Of a DNA stretch of 6,233 bases, positions 1 through 4,976 are shown one piece after another. The DNA is taken from contig JACQUS010000290.1 in the NCBI GenBank assembly GCA_016210125.1, forward strand, positions 1 through 6,233, written 5' to 3'. This DNA comes from Chloroflexota bacterium. Its GTDB lineage: Bacteria > Chloroflexota > UBA6077 > FW602-bin22 > JACQUS01. The notes under the pieces were generated by a model. The model saw only the letters and a list, made by a program, of their open reading frames with translations, was not told where the DNA came from and ran no database searches. A program made the translations under genes and the position numbers. The number at the start of each line of letters is the position of its first letter. Within the stretch, counting starts at the first letter, position 1.

Positions 1-1
1 C

Positions 2-1003
2 CGCCTGCTGCACGAGTGGGGCTGGACCGACGGTCTGCCGGTCATCCCACCGACCGAGGACCTCGTCCGGGCCATGCTCGCGCGCTCGCCCGACCCGCCG
101 GGCCACGTCCTCGGCAAGATGGAGCCGCTGAACGGCACGGTGACGGTCGAGAAGGTAGCCGCCAACGCCGTCATGGCCGGCTGCGAGCCGGCCTACTTCC
201 CGGTCGTCCTCGCCAGCGTCAAGGCCGTGCTCCAGGAGCAGTTCCAGGTCGGCAGCACCGCCTGCACCACCGGCGGCGCCGCTCCGGTCGTCATCGTCAG
301 TGGGCCGATTGCCGCGCGGCTGGGCATCGATAGCGGCACAGCCTGCCTCGGCGGCAATACACACGCGAACGCGACCATCGGCCGCGCCCTACGCCTGGTT
401 ATGCGCAATCTCGGCGGCGCGAAGCCGGGCGGCATGGAGAAGTCGACGCTCGCCTGGCCGGGCAAGGTGACCTGCTGCCTGGCTGAGAACGAGGAGCGCT
501 CGCCCTGGGAGCCGCTGCGCGTCGAGCAGGGCTACCGGCCTGAGGCGAGCGTCGTTACCGTCGTCGCCGTGCGCGGCATCTACCCGGTGTCCGAGGGCAC
601 GCAGGAGAGCGGGGTGGGCGTGCTGCAGACGCTAGCCGGCGCGATGCGCGTGCTGGGCTCGCCCATCTACTACCAGATCGCCAACCGCCTGCCGGTGGTC
701 GTGGTGCTCTGCCCGGAGCACGCCGCCGAGATCGCGCGCGCGGGCTTCTCGCGGCGCGACGTGCGGCAGTACCTCTACGAGCACGCGCGGATGCCCGTGG
801 GCCTGCTGCGGGGGCGTGGCTACCACAACTCAAACACTTGGCCGGCGTGGGTCGACCAGAGCGATGCGCAGACACTGGTGCCGATCGTGAGCAGCCCCGA
901 CGACTTCGTGCTGGTCGTCGCCGGCGGTGACGGGCGCCATAGCGCCTGGATGCCAGCCTGGAACGTCAGTCGCGCGGCCGTCGAGCGCATTGCCGAGGTG
1001 TAG
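2..1003 (+). CDS. Conserved hypothetical protein, 5'-truncated (family often found near UGSC-motif proteins)
   Basis: The reading frame is open from base 2 to a TAG at 1001-1003, giving 333 visible residues. The real start lies outside the window; the ATG at 74 is internal, because conserved-looking sequence (WTDGLPVIPPT, visible residues 8-18) precedes it. Other landmarks are AVMAGCEPAYFPVVLA (56-71), a glycine- and Asn-rich stretch SGTACLGGNTHANATIGRAL (111-130), a CC pair at 158-159 and AENEERSPW (161-169). The DGLPVxPPT start and the AENEE-SPW block match my recollection of a family encoded beside, or fused to, UGSC-motif (seleno)proteins; no UGSC motif is visible here. There is no signal peptide or membrane segment in the visible part. 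Its biochemical role is unknown to me. It converges on the leftward genes. Coding is certain; the family assignment is tentative. Confidence 0.8.
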   Translation, partial: RLLHEWGWTDGLPVIPPTEDLVRAMLARSPDPPGHVLGKMEPLNGTVTVEKVAANAVMAGCEPAYFPVVLASVKAVLQEQFQVGSTACTTGGAAPVVIVSGPIAARLGIDSGTACLGGNTHANATIGRALRLVMRNLGGAKPGGMEKSTLAWPGKVTCCLAENEERSPWEPLRVEQGYRPEASVVTVVAVRGIYPVSEGTQESGVGVLQTLAGAMRVLGSPIYYQIANRLPVVVVLCPEHAAEIARAGFSRRDVRQYLYEHARMPVGLLRGRGYHNSNTWPAWVDQSDAQTLVPIVSSPDDFVLVVAGGDGRHSAWMPAWNVSRAAVERIAEV

Positions 1004-1006
1004 CAC

Positions 1007-1140
1007 TTACATCCGGAAGATCTCGTTGACCGTGCTCTGAATCGTCTGGCGCGCCCGCTCCACCGGCCGCGGGTCGGCGGGCAGCGCTTGACCTTGCCGA
1101 CATCCACCTGCCCGTTCTGCAGCTTCACGTCGCCCCGCGC
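1007..1140 (-). pseudogene. Possible decayed 3' tail of an unidentified gene
   Basis: On the reverse strand, a frame ending in TAA at 1007-1009 reads LPADPRPVERARQTIQSTVNEIFRM, a plausible protein C terminus. The preceding sense-like stretch DVKLQNGQVDVGKVK lies in a neighbouring frame, so a single frameshift near 1090-1095 would join the two into one tail of about 40 residues. Upstream of 1140 the sequence becomes AT-richer and non-coding, just before the large inverted repeat. I do not recognise the protein. The stop lies only 3 bases beyond the stop of the convergent hypothetical gene. It could equally be chance open frame in GC-rich DNA. Confidence 0.25.
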
Positions 1141-1174
1141 GGCTTATACCGCTTCTGTATGTATGCTTCTTTTC

Positions 1175-1280
1175 TGTCTTGCTGAGCGCCCGAAGGGCGC
1201 GAAGCATCCGCGACCCGTTGGCGTGTGGGCGAACAAGCTGCGGATGCTTCGCCGCCGCTCCGCTCCGGCTCAGCGCGACA
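1175..1280. repeat. Large imperfect inverted repeat (REP/MITE-like dispersed element)
   Basis: The arms share three matching blocks in mirrored order: TGTC (1175-1178) with GACA (1277-1280), GCTGAGC (1181-1187) with GCTCAGC (1268-1274), and an exact 13-base pair GCGAAGCATCCGC (1199-1211) with GCGGATGCTTCGC (1240-1252). A 28-base loop separates the inner arms. Inside the left arm is a small hairpin, GCGCCC-GAA-GGGCGC (1186-1200). The TGTC..GCTGAGCG..GAAGCATC wording resembles a short dispersed intergenic repeat seen in many high-GC bacterial genomes, including Chloroflexota. It lies between convergent genes and could act as a transcript-end structure, but neither side has a T-run, so a classical intrinsic terminator is not supported. 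Confidence 0.75.
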
Positions 1281-1309
1281 ATGCCGGCAGCACTCAGGCG
1301 GAATTGGTA

Positions 1310-2656
1310 TTACAGTCCGCACTCGTCGAGCGTCCGCGCCAGCCCGTCGACCAGCTCGTCCACGCCGCGCTCGTCGATCACCAGCGGCGGAGCGAACACC
1401 AGGATGTCGCCCGCGGCGCGCGCCAGCAGGCCGTGCCGCAGTGCCGTCTTGGCCGCCGTCGCGCCGACCTTCTTGGCCGCGTCGAAGGGCTCGCCGGTCT
1501 TGGCGTCGGCCACGAGCTCGATGGCCGCCATGAGACCGCAGCCGCGCACGTCGCCGACGTGCCGGAAGCGCCGCAGCTCGTTCAGCCGCCCCAGGAAGTA
1601 CGGGGCCAACATGGCCGCGTGCTCGACCAGCCCCTCGCGCTCGAAGATGGCCAGATTGGCGAGCGCCGCGGCGCAGGCGACCGGGTGGCCGTTGTAGGTG
1701 AAGCCGTGCATGAACACGCTCTCGGACGCCTTGATGCCGCCGTAGAGCTTCTCGCTGACGAACACTGCGCCCAGCGGCACGTAGCCGGAGGTGATGCCCT
1801 TGGCCGTCGACATGATGTCGGGGACGACGTTCCAGTTGTTCAGGCCGAACCAGTGGCCGGTACGCCCGTAGCCGGTGATGACCTCGTCGGCGATGAACAG
1901 GACGTTGTAGCGGTCGCAGATGGCGCGCACGGCCGGGAAGTACTCGTCCGGCGGGACGATCACGCCGCCGACGCCTTGGATCGGCTCGGCGATAAAGGCC
2001 GCCACGGTCTCCGGCCCCTCCGCCAGGATGCTCTGCTCCAGGTTCTCGGCGCGCGAGAGCGCGGCTCGCCGCGCCGGGTCGGACTCGCGGTAGAGGTAGG
2101 GCGGGTCGATGTGCAAGAAGCCAGGGGCCATCGGCCCGAACAGCCTGTGGTAGTCCGGGATGCCCGTGGCGCTCAGCGCGCCATAGGACACGCCGTGGTA
2201 GCCACGCCGCCGCGCGATGACCTTGTATTTGTTCTCGAAGCCCTGCACGCGGAAGTAGTAGCGGGCCATCTTGATAGCCGTCTCGTTCGACTCCGACCCG
2301 CCGCTGGTGTAGAAGATGCGCGTCAGGCCCGGCGGGGCGATGGCTGCCAACTTGGTCGCCAGCTCGATCGACGGCACATTGGCGCGCCCCCAGAACATCG
2401 GCGCAAAGGCGATGCGCCGGGCCTGCTCGGCCATGGCGTCGGCGATCTCGCCGCGCCCGTGGCCGACGTTGACGTTCCAGAGGCCGGCGAGGGTGTCGAT
2501 GTAGCGGCGGCCTTCGGCGTCGCGGACGTAGATGCCCTCGCCCTCGGCGATGATGAGCGGCCCGCTGCGCTCGTGCTCGGCCAGTGGCGTGATCGGGTGG
2601 ACGACGTGCTGGACGTCCTGGCGGGCGAGCTCCTCGGCACGAGTCGGAATGGCCAT
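1310..2656 (-). CDS. Class III PLP-dependent aminotransferase (aspartate aminotransferase family / omega-aminotransferase type)
   Basis: A 448-residue protein of normal length for class III (fold type I) aminotransferases, which move an amino group from an amine or omega-amino acid to a keto acid such as pyruvate, using cytosolic pyridoxal phosphate. Visible motifs are the cofactor phosphate-binding TSGGSESNETAIK (117-129), the ring-stacking YHG (153-155), FIADEVITGYGRTG (254-267) with the cofactor-nitrogen Asp257, Schiff-base Lys286 in MSTAKGITSGY, and HGFTYNGHP (317-325) with Thr320, which contacts the phosphate from the partner subunit. All key residues are present. The ATG at 2656 is chosen because a strong Shine-Dalgarno sequence sits 8 bases upstream and the open frame beyond it is non-conserved. 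A strong promoter lies close upstream. Motifs do not fix the substrate: beta-alanine, GABA, polyamines and taurine are all possible. Confidence 0.95.
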   Translation of the reverse strand: MAIPTRAEELARQDVQHVVHPITPLAEHERSGPLIIAEGEGIYVRDAEGRRYIDTLAGLWNVNVGHGRGEIADAMAEQARRIAFAPMFWGRANVPSIELATKLAAIAPPGLTRIFYTSGGSESNETAIKMARYYFRVQGFENKYKVIARRRGYHGVSYGALSATGIPDYHRLFGPMAPGFLHIDPPYLYRESDPARRAALSRAENLEQSILAEGPETVAAFIAEPIQGVGGVIVPPDEYFPAVRAICDRYNVLFIADEVITGYGRTGHWFGLNNWNVVPDIMSTAKGITSGYVPLGAVFVSEKLYGGIKASESVFMHGFTYNGHPVACAAALANLAIFEREGLVEHAAMLAPYFLGRLNELRRFRHVGDVRGCGLMAAIELVADAKTGEPFDAAKKVGATAAKTALRHGLLARAAGDILVFAPPLVIDERGVDELVDGLARTLDECGL

Positions 2657-2664
2657 CGCTGCGA

Positions 2665-2672
2665 CCCTCCTT
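2665..2672 (-). promoter_or_regulatory. Ribosome binding site of the aminotransferase
   Basis: The reverse strand reads AAGGAGGG with 8 bases to the ATG at 2656, near-ideal strength and spacing. It fixes this start over the much longer open frame, which runs upstream through the intergenic region only because stops are rare in GC-rich DNA. Confidence 0.88.
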
Positions 2673-2692
2673 GGCGTGGGCTCGTGGCCGGC

Positions 2693-2721
2693 AGTATACG
2701 GGTGACAGCCGGGCGCGTCAA
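2693..2721 (-). promoter_or_regulatory. Sigma-70-type promoter for the aminotransferase
   Basis: Reading leftward, TTGACG (2716-2721, 5 of 6 consensus) is followed by exactly 17 bases and TATACT (2693-2698, 5 of 6). Transcription should begin near 2686, giving a 5' leader of about 30 bases that contains the ribosome binding site. It indicates that the aminotransferase is transcribed independently of the cell-wall hydrolase upstream. No clear operator repeat overlaps it. Confidence 0.8.
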
Positions 2722-2769
2722 TCTGCGCCCGGCTGCTGCCCAAGCTCTCGTCTGGGAACAGCCCTCGCT

Positions 2770-2823
2770 GGCGGGCCCCCCGCCCCATCCCAAGGGAGGT
2801 TCCCAAAGGGGGCGAATCCCCCT
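2770..2823. repeat. Cluster of three consecutive small hairpins
   Basis: Three perfect stems lie in a row: GGCGGG-CCC-CCCGCC (2770-2784), GGGA-GGT-TCCC (2794-2804) and AGGGGG-CGAAT-CCCCCT (2807-2823). Read leftward, the third is followed by TTTG, a weak terminator-like context for transcripts coming from the hydrolase gene. All three are upstream of the aminotransferase promoter, so they would not be in its own mRNA. Confidence 0.5.
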
Positions 2824-2951
2824 CTCGACTCCCCGTTTTCATCCCGCGATCGTGCCCCGCAGGCTCATCGGGAGTTCGGTTGGACATGAGCGCGCGTCGA
2901 GGAAGTGCGCGCCTCTCGCCCGCTGCAGGAAGGCGGGAACGCTGATGGCAA

Positions 2952-2980
2952 GTAGGGGGCGCGGCCACCGCGCCCCCTAC
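2952..2980. repeat. Perfect 13-bp palindromic hairpin, possible dispersed repeat or transcription barrier
   Basis: GTAGGGGGCGCGG (2952-2964) and its exact reverse complement (2968-2980) flank a 3-base loop. It begins 65 bases beyond the hydrolase stop. The GTAGGGG...CCCCTAC ends resemble palindromic intergenic repeats common in Chloroflexota and cyanobacteria. No T-run follows on either strand, so a repeat or an RNA 3'-end stabiliser fits better than a classical intrinsic terminator. Confidence 0.7.
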
Positions 2981-3045
2981 GTCTGGACTGCGCCGCTCGT
3001 CGAGATGCGGGCACTCGTGCCGGCCGGGCCGAGCGCCGCTCGTCG

Positions 3046-4668
3046 CTAGGGCACGCGGCGCGCGCCGCTGTAACGCTTCGCCCAGTAGGCCTCGGCCATG
3101 CTCGTGATGCGCACGCCGTAACTCTCGCTCTGCGCGTTGACGAACAGGCCGCCGCCGATGTAGATGCCGTTGTGTGACAGCCCCGGCATATACGTGTTGG
3201 AGAAGAAGACGATGTCGCCAGGCGCCAAGTTGGCGTAGCTCACCGGCGCGCCGCTCTGCCATTGGCCGTAAAGGTCGCGTGGGATCGGGCGGTCCATGTT
3301 GCGGAAGACATACCAGACGAAGCCGCTACAGTCGAAACCACGGGGCGTCGTGCCGCCGAACACGTAGGGATAGCCGACGAACTGCCGTGCGTAGGCGACG
3401 ACCGATCCGCCGACGGCGCTCGGCGGCAGCGGCGCCGGCCGCGCTGGCGCCGCCGCACGCGCCGGCACACCGCCGCCCGCCGGGATCGCCAGCTCCTGCC
3501 CGATCTGGAGAACGTAGGGCAGCACCATCCCGTTCGCCTCGCCGATCACGCGCGACGACGCGAGCCCGAAGCGCTCGGCGATGTCGCCCAGCGTGTCGCC
3601 GGCTTGCACCGTGTAGCGCCGCGCCCCGCCGCGCGACGACAAGGCCGCTCGACCGGCGAGGCGGACCGGCGCGAGCCGCTGCTCGGCGACGCGCTCCGCC
3701 ACCGCGCTGCCAGGAATCAGCACGTGCTGCCCCACCGGCAACAGGTCGGCGTTCGTGAGGCCGTTCGCCCGGACGATGTCTGCCGCGCCCGCGCCGAAGC
3801 GCTCCGCCAGGCCGATCAGCGTGTCGCCCTCGCGCACCGCGTAGACCACGCCGTCCTGCGCCGGGATGAGCACGTCCTGGCCAATGCTCAGCAGGTCGGC
3901 GGAGGCCAGGTCGTTGCTGGCGATGAGCGCCTCGGTGCTGACGCCGAAGCGCGCGGCGATGCTGCGCAGCGTGTCCCCGGCGACGACGGCGTACGTGCGC
4001 GTGATCGGCGTGGGCTCGGCCGCACGCGCCGGCGTGGCCGCCGGCGCCGGCGTCGCCTGCGGGGCGGCCACGGGGGAGGGCATAGCCGACGGCACGGCGG
4101 CGGCGAACACCCCTTCGGCTACCGGGCGGGCGACGCCGCGGAAGGAGGGCTGAAAGCGCGGCTCGGCGGCGCGGGCGAGGGCCCGTGCCGGCCGTCCGCC
4201 CGGGACGAGTAGCGTGCTGCCCACCGCCAGCTCCGCGCCTGCCGCCAGACCGTTCGCGCTGCGGATCGCCTCGGGGAGCGATTCGTAGCGCGCCGCCAAC
4301 GCGTCCACCGTCTCGCCCTCGTGAACCACATGGAGCACGCCGGAGAGCGGCAGGATGGTAAGGCGCGTACCGGGGGCAAGGTCCTCGGCGCCCTGGTCGA
4401 GGCCGTTCGCCCAGCGGATGGTGTTAGCGGTGATGCCGTAGCGCTCGGCGACCGAGCTAACGGTCTCGCCGGCGCGAGCGACATGGGTGATGAGCCGCTG
4501 AGGCTCGCCGACAGCGACGAGCGTGCTGTCGGCACCCACGGACGGATCGATTGCGGCGATCTCGGCACGAGGTGCGCCGCGACTAACGAATCCTACGCTA
4601 CCGACGAAAAGACCGAGGATCAGGGCGACCATCAACCAGCGCGCGTCGTATCCGCGCAATCGCTCCAC
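3046..4668 (-). CDS. Membrane-anchored LysM (x5) NlpC/P60 peptidoglycan endopeptidase
   Basis: From the GTG at 4668 the product is 540 residues. A short basic N terminus leads into one membrane segment (about 11-28, WLMVALILGLFVGSVGFV), an uncleaved signal anchor or signal peptide placing the rest outside the membrane. Five LysM peptidoglycan-binding domains follow: 61-107, 112-156, 225-269, 275-320 and 351-397, most with the GDTL/GETV motif. A Pro/Ala-rich linker (about 159-222) separates LysM 2 and 3. The C-terminal NlpC/P60 domain (about 421-540) has nucleophile Cys447 in FDCSGF, His499 in LSHNGIYIG and Asn511 as the likely third polar residue. NlpC/P60 enzymes usually cut D-Glu-diaminopimelate-type bonds in stem peptides, suggesting cell-wall remodelling or separation. 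Function is clear; the start is not, since no ideally spaced conventional start exists in frame. Confidence 0.92.
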   Translation of the reverse strand: MERLRGYDARWLMVALILGLFVGSVGFVSRGAPRAEIAAIDPSVGADSTLVAVGEPQRLITHVARAGETVSSVAERYGITANTIRWANGLDQGAEDLAPGTRLTILPLSGVLHVVHEGETVDALAARYESLPEAIRSANGLAAGAELAVGSTLLVPGGRPARALARAAEPRFQPSFRGVARPVAEGVFAAAVPSAMPSPVAAPQATPAPAATPARAAEPTPITRTYAVVAGDTLRSIAARFGVSTEALIASNDLASADLLSIGQDVLIPAQDGVVYAVREGDTLIGLAERFGAGAADIVRANGLTNADLLPVGQHVLIPGSAVAERVAEQRLAPVRLAGRAALSSRGGARRYTVQAGDTLGDIAERFGLASSRVIGEANGMVLPYVLQIGQELAIPAGGGVPARAAAPARPAPLPPSAVGGSVVAYARQFVGYPYVFGGTTPRGFDCSGFVWYVFRNMDRPIPRDLYGQWQSGAPVSYANLAPGDIVFFSNTYMPGLSHNGIYIGGGLFVNAQSESYGVRITSMAEAYWAKRYSGARRVP

Positions 4669-4702
4669 TACGTGAATCGCTGACCTCCTCCACCACCGCC
4701 AC
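4598..4702 (-). CDS. Possible 34-aa upstream ORF overlapping the hydrolase start
   Basis: The GTG at 4702 has GGAGG (4709-4713) exactly 6 bases upstream, a better initiation context than any in-frame hydrolase start. It encodes MAVVEEVSDSRSG and onward, 34 residues, ending at 4598-4600, about 70 bases inside the hydrolase gene in another frame. It could be a regulatory leader peptide, the true hydrolase N terminus separated by a sequencing or real frameshift, or chance. No homology is recognisable. Confidence 0.25.
   Translation of the reverse strand: MAVVEEVSDSRSGAIARIRRALVDGRPDPRSFRR
4684..4689 (-). promoter_or_regulatory. Shine-Dalgarno sequence near the hydrolase start, oddly spaced
   Basis: AGGAGG on the reverse strand lies 15 bases from the in-frame GTG at 4668, too far for normal use. 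At ideal spacing (6 bases) the in-frame codon is ATT at 4677, a rare start. The site also lies inside the possible 34-aa upstream ORF. It leaves the hydrolase start open between 4668, 4677 and a weaker GTG at 4728. Confidence 0.5.
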
Positions 4703-4887
4703 GTGTCTCCTCCCTCGCCCCCAACCACGCTGTTGAAGCGGAAAGCAGAGACGTGCGCGGGAAGGTTCCGGCATCGCCGCCATCGGCGAGCGGAGCGAAT
4801 CGCCCCAGCGCGATCCGCGACTGAGCTACGGGACCTCCTTGCGCATGACCTGGCGCTCACGGGCCCGCGACGTCGGGCGTGTCGCAC

Positions 4888-4905
4888 TGTGACGAAATTG
4901 TCACA
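4888..4905. promoter_or_regulatory. Operator-like perfect palindrome TGTGAC-N6-GTCACA
   Basis: The site reads TGTGACGAAATTGTCACA, two perfect 6-base arms around an AT-rich 6-base centre in GC-rich surroundings, as expected for a dimeric helix-turn-helix regulator. The half-site resembles CRP/FNR or Rex boxes, but the TGTGA/TCACA halves are 8 bases apart rather than 6. It centres about 45 bases downstream of the predicted transcription start, suggesting repression or roadblock. The regulator is unknown and not in the window. Confidence 0.5.
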
Positions 4906-4947
4906 AGCGCTTAGTCGTGTGCCTGGGTCGGGCCAAAACGCGGCTCG

Positions 4948-4976
4948 ATGGTAGCAGCCGATCGTGCAGGTGTCAA
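4948..4976 (-). promoter_or_regulatory. Sigma-70-type promoter for the LysM/NlpC hydrolase
   Basis: Reading leftward, a perfect TTGACA (4971-4976) is followed by exactly 17 bases and TACCAT (4948-4953, 4 of 6 consensus). Transcription should start near 4941. The -35 box overlaps the argH stop codon (4973-4975), so the hydrolase can be transcribed independently of argH, with argH read-through also possible because no terminator is seen between them. Confidence 0.75.

Larger units (their letters stand above)
2722..3045. other. Intergenic region rich in hairpins, no gene seen
   Basis: This stretch separates the hydrolase stop from the aminotransferase promoter. Open frames cross it on both strands, but they are low-complexity, Arg/Pro/Ala-rich and lack recognisable motifs or ribosome binding sites, so I treat them as GC artefacts. 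It contains one perfect long palindrome (2952-2980) and a cluster of three short hairpins (2770-2823). I looked for a T-box or other riboswitch upstream of the aminotransferase and saw no recognisable core. Confidence 0.6.
4669..4941 (-). other. Long 5' leader of the hydrolase mRNA
   Basis: From the predicted start of transcription near 4941 to the GTG at 4668 is about 270 bases, long for a bacterial leader. It holds an 18-base palindrome (4888-4905), a perfect TCGCCG-CCAT-CGGCGA hairpin (4773-4788), a strong AAGGAGGT with no start codon after it (near 4832-4839) that lies inside a six-codon ORF (MRKEVP, 4826-4846), and the possible 34-aa ORF. Cell-wall hydrolase genes of this type are often under c-di-AMP (ydaO) riboswitches. 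I looked for that core and could not find its conserved 3' segment, so I do not call one. Confidence 0.5.

Noticed and set aside
1175..1280. Intrinsic terminator between the convergent genes
   Set aside because: The stem is long and interrupted with a 28-base loop, and no T-run follows on either strand; a repeat element fits better.
2657..3045. T-box or amino-acid riboswitch before the aminotransferase
   Set aside because: No T-box core sequence is present, and the predicted leader is only about 30 bases.
1088..3049. Very long forward open frame (653 codons) across the aminotransferase
   Set aside because: It is antisense to a gene with all PLP-enzyme motifs, is Arg/Ala/Val-rich without motifs, and stays open only because stops are rare in GC-rich DNA.
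2657..3262. Upstream open extension of the aminotransferase frame into the hydrolase 3' end
   Set aside because: The extension has no conserved motifs, overlaps the hydrolase coding end, and a strong ribosome site and promoter define the start at 2656.
4750..4860. c-di-AMP (ydaO) riboswitch before the hydrolase
   Set aside because: Context fits and a GGGGCGATTCG-like piece is present, but the conserved 3' segment and the order of conserved blocks are not seen. It needs a covariance-model search.
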